The notes: generated by a model from the letters alone, not told the origin. Shown: positions 23,767 to 33,037, numbered from the stretch's first letter. The stretch is 36,280 bases of DNA from JANWKA01 sp035533815 (GCA_035533815.1 DATLTB010000030.1:1-36280); one strand, 5' to 3'. Program-made: numbers and translations.

Positions 23767-25055
23767 AAAATTATTTCCACCGATTCAGACTTTCATTTTT
23801 ACCCATTGTGGTGCTGTCTGAGAAAGATCAGCTTTACAGATACCAGTTGTTTATTTCGGTATCTTTTTTCACTGCACTTTATGCAGCAGCTTTTCTACCT
23901 CTTTCCTTGCTCATGGAATATCATTCGGCCATTATTCCCATTATTATTACCATAGTTTTAAACATGTTGTTTCCCCTCATGCTGAAAAGGGGTATTCAAC
24001 TGGAACTGTTAGTCAACATTTACCTGGTAAACATAGCCGGTAGTATGTCCTGGCTGATGTTAACTAACCTTGGTCTGGCCTGTCCCTGCAATCCGGTATT
24101 CCTGGTGGTTCTGCCCATCATTGCGTTGCTTTGTCTGCACCGGAAAGCTGCCATTATGTGGTTAGTTATTGCAGTGCTGATCATATCTGCATTCGGAATA
24201 AGCCAGATAGCCGGAAAGCAGTTTCCTTCAGGTATGAATGAAAAATACTACAACTTGTTTGCCTTGGTAGCTTATTGCGGATTGGTCATCTTGTTATTTG
24301 CATTTATTATCATTTTTGATAATGCAAAAAACGCAGCATTATCCAGCCTTGAAGAACAAAACAGGGTAGTCATCGCAGAAAAGAAAAAATCAGAGAATCT
24401 CCTGTTGAACATTTTGCCTCTAGAAGTGACCGAAGAGCTGAAAAGAGACGGAAAAACCAAAGCGCACAGTTTTGATGTGGCCACCGTTATGTTTGCCGAT
24501 TTCATCAATTTCACGAGTATTGGGGAAAATCTTTCACCGGAAGAGCTTGTGTCGGCAATTGGGAATTACTTTGAGACTTTTGATCAAATCATTGAACGGT
24601 ATGGAATTGAAAAGATTAAAACTGTTGGTGATGCCTATATCTGTGCAGCCGGCTTACCGGTTCCCTCAACGGACAATGCCGTCATCATGATCGGGGTAGC
24701 CCGGGAATTTCTGCAGGAACTGGAATCGCTTAATAAAATAAGGCTGATGAGGGGAGACGTGATTTTCAATGTGCGGATCGGAATAAATACAGGACCCTTG
24801 GTTGCAGGGGTGGTAGGGATCAAGAAATTCTCCTATGATATCTGGGGAGATACGGTTAATACCGCATTCCGTCTTCAGGAAATGGGGGAATCAAACCGGA
24901 TCAATATCTCGGGCACAACTCATGAACTCATTAAGCACAGGTTCCGCTGTATTTACCGGGGTAAGATCATGGCAAAAAACAAAGGCGAGATTGACATGTA
25001 TTTTGTGGAAGGAAAATATTTGGGCGTGGAAGAAAAACCGGTTGTTAAGGGTTAA
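23763..25055 (+). CDS. Membrane-anchored class III adenylate cyclase
   Basis: The 430-residue protein has six membrane helices (about 27-48, 56-74, 80-100, 111-125, 130-150, 165-186), a signalling-type coiled helix (SLEEQNRVVIAEKKKSENLL) and a class III cyclase domain (about 237-415). The catalytic residues are complete: metal Asp246 (VMFADF) and Asp290 (VGDAY), adenine-selecting Lys286 and Asp359 (YDIWGDTVN), and transition-state Asn366 and Arg370. The Lys/Asp pair predicts ATP rather than GTP as substrate. It starts with GTG at 23763, overlapping the previous stop by 4 bp. It would make cAMP in response to a membrane or lipid cue sensed by its helices. The family call is firm; the signal is unknown. 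Confidence 0.92.
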   Translation: MKNYFHRFRLSFLPIVVLSEKDQLYRYQLFISVSFFTALYAAAFLPLSLLMEYHSAIIPIIITIVLNMLFPLMLKRGIQLELLVNIYLVNIAGSMSWLMLTNLGLACPCNPVFLVVLPIIALLCLHRKAAIMWLVIAVLIISAFGISQIAGKQFPSGMNEKYYNLFALVAYCGLVILLFAFIIIFDNAKNAALSSLEEQNRVVIAEKKKSENLLLNILPLEVTEELKRDGKTKAHSFDVATVMFADFINFTSIGENLSPEELVSAIGNYFETFDQIIERYGIEKIKTVGDAYICAAGLPVPSTDNAVIMIGVAREFLQELESLNKIRLMRGDVIFNVRIGINTGPLVAGVVGIKKFSYDIWGDTVNTAFRLQEMGESNRINISGTTHELIKHRFRCIYRGKIMAKNKGEIDMYFVEGKYLGVEEKPVVKG

Positions 25056-25606
25056 GGGATTTACCTGCGGAATTTTCTGCTGCATTTCCTATTTATTATT
25101 GTGACTTGAATAATTTCAGGCCTTAATTTGTCAATTAGTATTTTAATCTTGTACGTGTACGTGGTATTATTATAATGCAGGGAATTGTCCCTTAGATTTA
25201 TTAAATTATAACTAACTCCTCCTTAAAAGGATTAAAATTATTTAATTTATCAATTCCGCCAGCAAACTGGAATTCCCCATTTCGCGGCAAAATTGTCTAT
25301 AAAAAAATTGATGTTTTTGTATTTATTTATGGAGTCCTGGTGTTTCATGCAAACCAACTCAATTTACCCTTGATATATGAAACATTATTGGTCAGTGTCA
25401 GATGATCCGACGCAACCTGCAAATAATTAACCTGAACATCCTGTTTGGCGCCGGATATGGCTGTCCTCCTTCCTGCATAGCTTCAATAGTTTGGGACCTG
25501 TATTATCCTGTGCCCCAGCGTTCAGATTTTTCAGGAATAGACAAATCCAGGAAATGAAAAATGTCTTTAGCCTGAAGGGGAAAATAATCAGGCTTATACT
25601 TCTATA

Positions 25607-25816
25607 CTAGGTGTTTCCGGCGGAAATAATCCGGTCCGAAAATTTTAGGCGTATTGGCAATGATCTGCCCAATGATCGCCAGCTGTATTTTCCCGTCGAA
25701 AACGGTGATGCTGCTCATGAAACAGCATATTGATGAGTTCCATCGGAAAAGTTAACAACCTGAGATTTGTCTCCATGGAAATTCAAGGTCGTTTCCTGGT
25801 CAATAAGGATACTCAT
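25607..25816 (-). pseudogene. Relic of a small beta-strand-rich protein gene
   Basis: From ATG 25816 the minus strand reads MSILIDQETTLNFHGDKSQ, VVNFSDGTHQYAVS, TGA (25717-25715), then AASPFSTGKYSWRSLG, RSLPIRLKFSDRIISAGNT to TAG at 25609-25607. Upstream the frame is open for a few more codons (VTFKATFFGGKGT), with GG turns that look like part of the same protein. The alternation of strands and the 'DG-x-H-x-Y-x-V-x-G' look of the junction suggest a beta-sandwich protein interrupted by a single stop. I do not recognise the family, and two separate non-coding coincidences remain possible. Confidence 0.35.
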
Positions 25817-25972
25817 AGTCCCTTTACCTCCAAAGAAAGTTGCTTTAAATGTAACCGCTCCCCGGTTTCAAAAGTAGGGTAAGATTAGAACTGAATATTA
25901 AATTGATTTAAGGCTGATCAATATATTAAAATACTATATATGACTTTGTATTACGCAACTGCCCGCATTTTA

Positions 25973-25980
25973 TAGCTTTG
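25973..25980 (+). promoter_or_regulatory. Orphan promoter box TAGCTTTG pointing into the 3' end of glgB
   Basis: TAGCTTTG fully matches TAnnTTTG, with TTTG at 25945-25948, 24 bp upstream (slightly long spacing). An ATG follows 5 bp later (25985) but opens only 13 codons (MNFEAVDNKLRFS). It may drive an antisense transcript over glgB or be left over from a lost gene. Confidence 0.35.
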
Positions 25981-26012
25981 TGTAATGAACTTTGAGGCAG
26001 TAGATAACAAAC

Positions 26013-28067
26013 TCAGATTTTCTTGAGAACTATTGCGCCAAGGGGTGGCATTTGAATAGTTATGGTATGGCTTTTTCCCTTATGTGATTGAGGGGTAGTT
26101 TTCAATATGCCGGTATTCATATAATCTCCCGTTCCCCAGTAGATTTTCTGATCAGAATTAAGCACTTCTTTCCATTCAGAAGCAACCTGTAAGCCGATGG
26201 GGTAGCTCTTTCTTGGTTCGGGGGTCATATTCAGGGCAATGAGCATTTCACTTCCTGCCCATTTTCTTCCATAGGCCAGTATGCATTCCTCCCGGTTATC
26301 CACTTCAAGCCATTCAAACCCTAAGGGATCGAACTGGGAGGCATGTAATGCGGGTTCGCCCGCATATAGTTTATTCAGATCCTTGACCAGCTGCTGTATT
26401 CCGCGATGGGATTCATACTTCAGCAAGTTCCACATGAGCTCGGATTTATAATTCCATTCCCCGGTTTGCGCAATTTCCCCCCCCATGAACAGCAGCTTGG
26501 TCCCGGGATGGGTATACATATAGGTATACATGATCCGCAGGTTGGCGAATTTTTGCCAGTCATCGCCCGGCATTTTGTAGATCAGGGAAGATTTGCCATG
26601 AACCACCTCATCATGGGACAGGGGAAGCATAAAGTTCTCCGTGAACCCATAGGCAATACTGAAGGTAATCTGGTCCTGATGCCATCTCCTGAAAAAAGTG
26701 CCCCTTTTGAAATAATCCAATGTATCATTCATCCATCCCATCATCCATTTCATTCCAAAGCCCAGTCCTCCCATAAACACCGGTTTGGACACCCCGTAAA
26801 AAGAAGTGGATTCTTCTGCTATGGTCTGAATATCGGGAAATTCGCCATAGAGGGTCTTATTCATATCCCTGAGAAAACCAATAGCTTCCAGATTTTCGTT
26901 ACCCCCGAATTCATTGGGCATCCACTCCCCTTCTTTTCGGGAATAATCCAGATGAATCATCGAAGCGACAGCATCCACCCGAAGACCGTCAATATGATAT
27001 TTTTCCAGCCAGAACAGGGCATTACTGAGCATAAAAGATCGCACTTCGCTCCTGCTGAAGTTGAATATATAACTGTTCCAGTCCTTATGGAATCCTTTAC
27101 GCATATCCTCATATTCAAAAACATGCGAGCCATCGAACCGGAACAACCCATGGCTGTCATAGGGAAAATGGGAAGGAACCCAGTCCAGGATCACCCCGAT
27201 CCCTGCCCGATGGAAAGCATCTATAAACTCCATGAAATCCTGCGGGGAACCATACCGGGAGGTGGGTGCAAAGTATCCGGTTCCCTGATATCCCCAGGAA
27301 CCATCAAAGGGATGTTCCATGATCGGCATCAGTTCGATATGGGTGAACCCCATTTCCCGGACATAAGGAACCAGCATGGCGGCAATTTCTCCATAGGAAA
27401 AAAAAACTTCAGGATCATCCGATGGAGGTCTCCGCCACGATCCGAGGTGCATTTCATATACCGCAAATGGACTCTGCAGGGAATTTTTTTCTTTCCTTTG
27501 CTTCATCCAAAGTGCATCCTTCCAGATGTACTTCAGATCCCAGACAATGGATGCAGTCTTTGGACGGACTTCCCAGTAACTGGCAAACGGATCCCCTTTG
27601 TAGAGATCATCCCCGGAAGCAGCGCGGATATGAAATTTATACAGGTCTCCATGTCCTACATCCCTGATAAAACCTTCCCAGATTCCTGAATGGTCCCATC
27701 GTGGGAATAAAGCATGTGAAAATCTGTCCCATCCATTGAAATTGCCAATTACAGATACATAGGCTGCAGCAGGTGCCCATACGGCAAAATAGGTACCTGG
27801 TATACCCTGCAGTTTCGTCATATGTGCCCCCATCTTTTCATAAAGCCGGGGGTGCAGACCAGCCTGGAATTGCCTGATATCCTCATCCGTCAACAAGGAG
27901 AAAGGTTCTACCTGTTTTCCTATCTCCTTTCCTTCTTTTACCTGGGTAGTTTCCCGGTTATCTTTTCCCCTTACCCCCTTGATATGATCTGTTTTACCTG
28001 AATGCTTTCCCCTGGCAGCCGGTTTCCCCTTTCCGGAATTTACTGGAATTGATTTTATTCGGGTCAT
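26013..28067 (-). CDS. glgB: 1,4-alpha-glucan branching enzyme GlgB with basic N-terminal tail
   Basis: GlgB introduces alpha-1,6 branches into glycogen. The 684-residue protein has a Lys/Arg-rich tail (about 1-52, about 14 basic residues), then a GlgB linker (LTDEDIRQFQAGLHPRLYEK), a CBM48 (YFAVWAPAAAYVSVIGNFNG) and the GH13 barrel. Catalytic residues are the nucleophile Asp365 (GLRVDAVASM), acid Glu418 (IAEES) and Asp486 (LSHDEVVHGK). A C-terminal beta domain ends at GAIVLKKI. The basic tail is not part of the usual enzyme. It is the last gene of the carbohydrate operon, 10 bp after the GH65 gene. Confidence 0.95.
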   Translation of the reverse strand: MTRIKSIPVNSGKGKPAARGKHSGKTDHIKGVRGKDNRETTQVKEGKEIGKQVEPFSLLTDEDIRQFQAGLHPRLYEKMGAHMTKLQGIPGTYFAVWAPAAAYVSVIGNFNGWDRFSHALFPRWDHSGIWEGFIRDVGHGDLYKFHIRAASGDDLYKGDPFASYWEVRPKTASIVWDLKYIWKDALWMKQRKEKNSLQSPFAVYEMHLGSWRRPPSDDPEVFFSYGEIAAMLVPYVREMGFTHIELMPIMEHPFDGSWGYQGTGYFAPTSRYGSPQDFMEFIDAFHRAGIGVILDWVPSHFPYDSHGLFRFDGSHVFEYEDMRKGFHKDWNSYIFNFSRSEVRSFMLSNALFWLEKYHIDGLRVDAVASMIHLDYSRKEGEWMPNEFGGNENLEAIGFLRDMNKTLYGEFPDIQTIAEESTSFYGVSKPVFMGGLGFGMKWMMGWMNDTLDYFKRGTFFRRWHQDQITFSIAYGFTENFMLPLSHDEVVHGKSSLIYKMPGDDWQKFANLRIMYTYMYTHPGTKLLFMGGEIAQTGEWNYKSELMWNLLKYESHRGIQQLVKDLNKLYAGEPALHASQFDPLGFEWLEVDNREECILAYGRKWAGSEMLIALNMTPEPRKSYPIGLQVASEWKEVLNSDQKIYWGTGDYMNTGILKTTPQSHKGKSHTITIQMPPLGAIVLKKI

Positions 28068-28077
28068 TGGCAGAGGA

Positions 28078-30390
28078 TTAAAAAGTGATCGTCTTGGTCA
28101 GGCGGGGACCAATTGAAACAGCTTGATCAAAGATATGCAACATTATATCGGATTCACCCTTGTTCAACAAAGTCACGCCATGGCAGTCAACCCGGATATT
28201 CAATCTCCATTCCCTGAAAACCAGGTTAAAATCATACGCATTCCATTGGGTAGGGATAAATGGCGAAAAATGCAAACCATCCTGTTGAGTCCGCATACCT
28301 GCAAAACCCTGGACGATACTCATCCATGTACCTGCCATGCTGGTAATATGCAAGCCATCCCGGGTATCATTATTATAATTATCCAGGTCAAGCCTGGCAG
28401 TCCGCAGGTAAAGTTCGTAAGCTTGTTCCCTTTCCCCTATCCTGGCTGCCAGGATACTATGCACACAGGGAGACAGGGAAGATTCATGGACTGTACGGGG
28501 TTCATAAAACCGGTAATTGCGGGCAATTGTTCCGGTATCATACCTTTCCTCAAAAAAATATATGCCTTGGAGTACATCAGCTTGTTTGATGAAGCAGGAT
28601 CGTTGTATCCGATCCCAGCTCCAATGCTGGTGTAATGGCAACTGTTCCGCAGGTATATCCTTAGCCATCAATTGTTCTTTATCCAGGTATCCATCTTGCT
28701 GGAGGAAGATATCCCTGGTTGGATCAATGGGATAATGCATCAGCGCTGCGACCCGCTTCCATCCAGTCATCTCCTTTTCCAGATCAAACAGAATCCTGGA
28801 TGCCAATGCGTTGAATTTTTCCGGATTCTCCCTGCAAACCCTGCTGACAGCTTCCCGAGTGAATTCCAAGCACCATGCGGCCAGGGTGTTCGTGTACCAG
28901 TTATTCTGTACGTTATTCTCGTATTCATTGGGACCGGTCACACCCAGGATCACATAACGGCTTTTTTCCTCACTCCAATTAACCCGTTGCACCCAGAAAC
29001 GGGATATGGCAATCAGGACTTCCAGGCCAAAATCAGCCAGGTAGTCCGGATCCTTGGTATATTCACAATAATTTCGGATAGCATAAGCTATAGCCCCGTT
29101 CCTATGGATTTCTTCGAAAGTGATTTCCCATTCATTATGGCATTCATCCCCATTGATCGTCGCCATAGGAAATAATGCCGCTCCGCCTGAAAATCCGAGT
29201 TTGGTGGCATTTTCAATTGCCCTATCCAACTGGCGGTATCGGTAAAGCAACAGATTCCTGGCTACTTCCGGGGAGTCTGTGCCCAGGAAAAAAGGCAGGC
29301 AATATGCTTCCGTATCCCAGTAAGTGCATCCTCCGTATTTTTCCCCGGTAAAGCCTTTGGGGCCAATGTTTAACTGGGTATCCCGGCCGGTATAAGTCTG
29401 ATGAAGCTGAAAAATATTGAAACGTATGCCTTGCTGTGCGGCTACATCCCCTTCAATGATGATGTCCATTTCCTCCCATTTACGGATCCAGGCTGTGCGC
29501 TGTTCATCAAGAAGTGTATCAAAGCCTTCGGAGGACAGGTAATGGACCCTGTCCTTGCACAGGGACAATAATTGGTTCTCGGGATAATGTACCGTGGATA
29601 AATTGATGATGTATTTGTTCACTGTATAGGTACAGTCCTGCTGGACTTCCAGGTCAAATTCCCCAGAAATATATTTTTCTCTCATGACCTGCCGGGTCGA
29701 AGGAAATAGTTGATCCTTACCAGCCATCACGTCAAATTGCATTCCGGTGCAAACCCTAAAACGGGTCTTTCGGGTTTCCATAAGCAGATAACCTTCCTGT
29801 CCCTTACCTTCCTGGTGTACCGGATCCCAAAATTTCCCCTCAAAATTCGAATCTGTGTTTTTCACATCTCCATCCAGAAACACATTAAAACTGACCTTTC
29901 CGGAAAAATTCAAAGGGGTCAGCCGGAATTGTATGGCAGCCGAATCATCGTCCACAATACTGCAAAATCGCTTGGTTTCCACCTGCAGCTTCTTTCCACC
30001 TGGCATAATCAATGTGAATTCCCTCTTCAGGTTTCCCTCTTGCAGGTCCAGAATCCGCCTGAACTTCAACACCCTTTCGGCCAAATGGATATCCAGGGCA
30101 ACGCTATCTATCTGAATGTGAATGCCGATCCAGTTTGTGGCATTCAATACTTTGGCATAATAATCCGGGTACCCATTCTTCCACCATCCAACCCGGGTAG
30201 GATCTGGATAATATACTCCGGCAATATAACTGCCCTGCATGGTATTTCCACTGAAAGATTCTTCAAAATTTCCCCGAAGCCCCAAATGGCCATTACCCAG
30301 GCTGAAAATGCTCTCAGATATCCGGTTCAACTCTGGATGCCATTCATCTTCTATGATTTGCCAGCCATTGCCCTTGAGGTAATGTTTCAT
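28078..30390 (-). CDS. GH65 family disaccharide phosphorylase (maltose/trehalose/kojibiose type)
   Basis: GH65 enzymes split an alpha-glucosyl disaccharide with phosphate, inverting the linkage to give beta-glucose 1-phosphate and glucose. The 770-residue length is typical. It has the N-terminal beta-sandwich (LGNGHLGLRGNFEE at about 31-44), the (alpha/alpha)6 barrel with YWDTEAYCLPF, and the catalytic acid Glu489 in VTGPNEYENNVQNNWYTN. KQADVLQG follows, and HESSLS at about 635 probably forms the phosphate-binding site. Substrate cannot be read from sequence; maltose is favoured by the context (beta-phosphoglucomutase, glycogen genes). It starts 3 bp after the beta-phosphoglucomutase stop. 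Confidence 0.92.
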   Translation of the reverse strand: MKHYLKGNGWQIIEDEWHPELNRISESIFSLGNGHLGLRGNFEESFSGNTMQGSYIAGVYYPDPTRVGWWKNGYPDYYAKVLNATNWIGIHIQIDSVALDIHLAERVLKFRRILDLQEGNLKREFTLIMPGGKKLQVETKRFCSIVDDDSAAIQFRLTPLNFSGKVSFNVFLDGDVKNTDSNFEGKFWDPVHQEGKGQEGYLLMETRKTRFRVCTGMQFDVMAGKDQLFPSTRQVMREKYISGEFDLEVQQDCTYTVNKYIINLSTVHYPENQLLSLCKDRVHYLSSEGFDTLLDEQRTAWIRKWEEMDIIIEGDVAAQQGIRFNIFQLHQTYTGRDTQLNIGPKGFTGEKYGGCTYWDTEAYCLPFFLGTDSPEVARNLLLYRYRQLDRAIENATKLGFSGGAALFPMATINGDECHNEWEITFEEIHRNGAIAYAIRNYCEYTKDPDYLADFGLEVLIAISRFWVQRVNWSEEKSRYVILGVTGPNEYENNVQNNWYTNTLAAWCLEFTREAVSRVCRENPEKFNALASRILFDLEKEMTGWKRVAALMHYPIDPTRDIFLQQDGYLDKEQLMAKDIPAEQLPLHQHWSWDRIQRSCFIKQADVLQGIYFFEERYDTGTIARNYRFYEPRTVHESSLSPCVHSILAARIGEREQAYELYLRTARLDLDNYNNDTRDGLHITSMAGTWMSIVQGFAGMRTQQDGLHFSPFIPTQWNAYDFNLVFREWRLNIRVDCHGVTLLNKGESDIMLHIFDQAVSIGPRLTKTITF

Positions 30391-30393
30391 GTG

Positions 30394-31053
30394 TTAGTAT
30401 TGATCAAGTAGTCTTTTCAGTTTCGAAAAAGTCAATCCTTCCAGGGACGGAAGTACCAGGGTAGCTTTAACCAACAATTCCGAAGACCCTATTCCCACAC
30501 ATCTGAATCCACCCTGAAAAGCTGCTTCCGTCCCTGCAATGGCATCTTCAAAGATTACCGTGTCCTCAGGCTTAACACCAAGTTTAGAAGCCGCGTTGAG
30601 AAAAATTTCCGGGTCTGGTTTGGCCGCTTTCACATCATTACCATCCACCACTATATTAAAATATCCAAGAAGACCCAGTTTCCCCAGGATCAGCCGGGCA
30701 TTCCTGCTGGAAGAGCCCAGGGCAATCCGGACATGATTTTTTTTCAAGTCCTCCAGCAGCGGCCTTACCCCGGTAAATACATCCTGGGGAGAAAGAGCTT
30801 TGATAAAATCCAGATACCCGGCATTCTTTTCACCAGCCAGCTCTTCTTTGTATACCTGATCTATTTGCCGGTTACCCAGGTTAAGTATAAAATCCAGGGA
30901 TTGCATCCGGCTTACCCCCTTGAGATGTTCATTTTCCAGTTCGCTAAACTGGATTCCCAGTTGATCAGCTATTTTTTTCCAGGATTGGAAATGATATTGT
31001 GCCGTATCCACGATAACTCCATCCAGATCAAATATACAAGCTCTGATTTTCAA
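30394..31053 (-). CDS. pgmB: Beta-phosphoglucomutase
   Basis: This HAD-superfamily enzyme converts beta-glucose 1-phosphate to glucose 6-phosphate, the natural next step after a GH65 phosphorylase. In 219 residues it shows the HAD motif I FDLDGVIVDT with nucleophile Asp9 and acid/base Asp11, a cap region with YHFQSWKKIADQLG and GVSRMQSLDFIL, and motif II IALGSSSRN. KAAKPDPEIF follows, and motif III is EDAIAGTEAAF. The exact order with the GH65 gene (3 bp apart) confirms the function. It may in principle act on other sugar phosphates, but the context makes beta-phosphoglucomutase the best call. Confidence 0.95.
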   Translation of the reverse strand: MKIRACIFDLDGVIVDTAQYHFQSWKKIADQLGIQFSELENEHLKGVSRMQSLDFILNLGNRQIDQVYKEELAGEKNAGYLDFIKALSPQDVFTGVRPLLEDLKKNHVRIALGSSSRNARLILGKLGLLGYFNIVVDGNDVKAAKPDPEIFLNAASKLGVKPEDTVIFEDAIAGTEAAFQGGFRCVGIGSSELLVKATLVLPSLEGLTFSKLKRLLDQY

Positions 31054-31123
31054 TTTGTTAATTAGAGTTATTTATAATTTAACATTAATGAAATACATTC
31101 CACGGGACAGCCAGGTCTTTGGT

Positions 31124-32473
31124 TCAGGCAGCCTGTAGGCGCTTTACTCCTTTGGAAAAATCCCGGTCATCGACGAAGATGTTCATGATACCGGCAATGA
31201 TCATTGATATTCCCCCCAGCACCAGGACATAAATGGACAATCCATGAAATACATAGCGGACCAGGAAACCCAGCAATATTGATGTTATGATCTGGGGAAT
31301 CACTATGAAAAAATTAAACACGCCCATATAAAAACCCATTTTTTCAGCTGGCAGGGCACCAGCCAGGATCGCATAAGGCATCGTCAGGGTGGAAGCCCAT
31401 GCAAGTCCGATACCAATCATGGGTAAGATTAATACATATTTGTCATGCAGGAACAGCATAGAAATCAATCCTATCCCTCCAGTTACCAGGCAGCCCATAT
31501 GGGTAGTGGTTCTCCCTATTTTCCTGGCTAAACCGGGAAGCAGGAATGAGGCAACCAGGGGAATGGCATTATAAACTGCAAAAAGCACGCCTACCCAATC
31601 CCCCGCATTCTGGTATGCCCGGGAGGCCGGAATATGGGTATGAAAAACATTTTCAGCTACTGCAGGGGTGGTAAATATCCACATGGAAAAAAAAGAGGTC
31701 CAGGTAAAAAATTGCACTACGGCCAGTTGCGCCATGGTGCGGGGCATTTTCCAGATTCCCGCCACAATAGTATGTATACCGGTATTCAATCCAGCAGTTC
31801 CCTGTTTTTTCCTTTTCCAGTCCTCCAGGTCTTCAGGAGGTTTTTCCCTTGAATTGAAAACGGTCCATAGCACAGCAGCCAGGAACACCAGCCCCCCCGT
31901 ATAAAAAGAATACTTTACCGATAAGGGAATGATTCCAGGAGCTGCGATGTTGGGAATTTTGAAAAGGTGGGTAAACGCAAATGGAAGCAGGGATGCTACC
32001 ACAGCCCCGCAACCGATAAAAAATGTTTGCATGGCAAAACCTGAAGTATGTTGTGAACGGGGAAGCATGTCTCCGACAAAAGCCCGGAAAGGCTCCATGG
32101 ATATATTGATAGAGGCGTCCATGATCCAGAGTATGAAAATGGCTAAAATCAGTATCCTTGCATTGGGCATGGCCAAAAGAGCAAGTGCAGCCATCACGGA
32201 TCCGGTAAAAAAATAGGGTTTCCTCCTTCCCCACCGAACATGCCAGGTCCGATCGCTGAGGTACCCGATCACCGGTTGCACCAGCAGACCGGTGACAGGA
32301 GCAGCCAGCCAGTACCAGGACAAATTTTCGGGTTTTGCCCCCAGGGTCTGGAAAATTCGGCTGACATTGGTATTTTGAAGGGCAAATCCGAATTGAATGC
32401 CCAGGAAACCAAAACTCATATTCCATATCTGCCAGAAGCTGAGTTTCGGTTTACCTGTATTGGGAATCTCCAT
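31124..32473 (-). CDS. MFS sugar transporter (SLC45/GPH-like)
   Basis: The 449-residue protein has twelve membrane helices. It shows the MFS-like loop after helix 2-3 (GYLSDRTWHVRWGRRKPYF) typical of the sucrose/maltose proton-coupled family (SLC45-like). A long cytoplasmic loop (NSREKPPEDLEDWKRKKQGT) separates the two halves. The N-terminus KLSFWQIWNMSFGFLGIQFG is typical of this bacterial group, often next to GH65, GH13 and beta-phosphoglucomutase genes. It probably imports maltose or a related disaccharide for the phosphorylase two genes downstream. Sugar identity is inferred from context. Confidence 0.88.
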   Translation of the reverse strand: MEIPNTGKPKLSFWQIWNMSFGFLGIQFGFALQNTNVSRIFQTLGAKPENLSWYWLAAPVTGLLVQPVIGYLSDRTWHVRWGRRKPYFFTGSVMAALALLAMPNARILILAIFILWIMDASINISMEPFRAFVGDMLPRSQHTSGFAMQTFFIGCGAVVASLLPFAFTHLFKIPNIAAPGIIPLSVKYSFYTGGLVFLAAVLWTVFNSREKPPEDLEDWKRKKQGTAGLNTGIHTIVAGIWKMPRTMAQLAVVQFFTWTSFFSMWIFTTPAVAENVFHTHIPASRAYQNAGDWVGVLFAVYNAIPLVASFLLPGLARKIGRTTTHMGCLVTGGIGLISMLFLHDKYVLILPMIGIGLAWASTLTMPYAILAGALPAEKMGFYMGVFNFFIVIPQIITSILLGFLVRYVFHGLSIYVLVLGGISMIIAGIMNIFVDDRDFSKGVKRLQAA

Positions 32474-32539
32474 ACCCTACCTTATTTGCGATCAAGTTAA
32501 TCAATGCAGGGATTTTCGTAGGATGTTTTCCGCAAAGAT

Positions 32540-33037
32540 TCAGAAACCCAGGGTCCTTTGTCCCTTTCCGCTGTAACGGGCTTCTTGCTCCAGTAGCCAT
32601 TTTTTACGCCAAAGCTCCCCCACATACCCGACCAGGCTACCGTCAGCACCAATTACCCGATGGCAGGGAATGACGATCAGGAGCCTGTTCCTTCCATTAG
32701 CCCTGCCGACCGAACGGACTGCGGCTGGGTTTCCCAGTTTAAAGGCGATTTCGTTATAGGTTATTGTAGATGCATACTCTACCCCGGAAACCAGCTTCCA
32801 TACTTCTATTTGAAAAGGAGTCCCAACGGGTTGTACAGGGATATCAAACACTTTTCTTTCGCCCCTGAAATAGGCTTTTAACTGATCAGTACAGAGGTTG
32901 GTGAGGGGACTGGCCTGCACATTTCCCATGGTAATCTGTCCCCGGAACAAGATAGAAATGATGTTATCATTGCTGGCAGAAACTTCGATCCAGCCTGCTG
33001 GCGATTCAAAATATTCCCTGAAAATGGGGGTAATCAT
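32540..33037 (-). CDS. ogt: Methylated-DNA--protein-cysteine methyltransferase
   Basis: This suicide enzyme transfers the alkyl group from O6-methylguanine in DNA to its own cysteine. The 165-residue protein has an N-terminal ribonuclease-H-like domain and a C-terminal domain with active Cys125 in IVIPCHRVIG, the Arg finger region GNPAAVRSVGRANGRN (about 102-117) and the end GYVGELWRKKWLLEQE. It lies inside the glycogen/maltose operon, 31 bp after the glgC stop and 66 bp before the transporter, with no functional relation to sugar use that I can see. Confidence 0.95.
   Translation of the reverse strand: MITPIFREYFESPAGWIEVSASNDNIISILFRGQITMGNVQASPLTNLCTDQLKAYFRGERKVFDIPVQPVGTPFQIEVWKLVSGVEYASTITYNEIAFKLGNPAAVRSVGRANGRNRLLIVIPCHRVIGADGSLVGYVGELWRKKWLLEQEARYSGKGQRTLGF

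Larger units (their letters stand above)
25056..26012. other. Gene-poor 957-bp region with coding-like relics
   Basis: No intact gene is visible between two convergent genes. On the minus strand about 25350-25460 an open stretch reads AKQDVQVNYLQVASDHL then TLTNNVSYIKGKLSWFA before a stop, which looks like real coding sequence without a recognisable start. About 25607-25870 holds a second relic listed separately. The remainder is AT-rich. I see no insertion sequence ends, tRNA or clear terminator. Confidence 0.5.

Noticed and set aside
26406..27689. 427-codon open frame on the plus strand
   Set aside because: It is antisense to the middle of glgB, whose catalytic motifs are all present on the other strand; the product is rich in His/Pro/Ile without domain features, as expected of a shadow frame.
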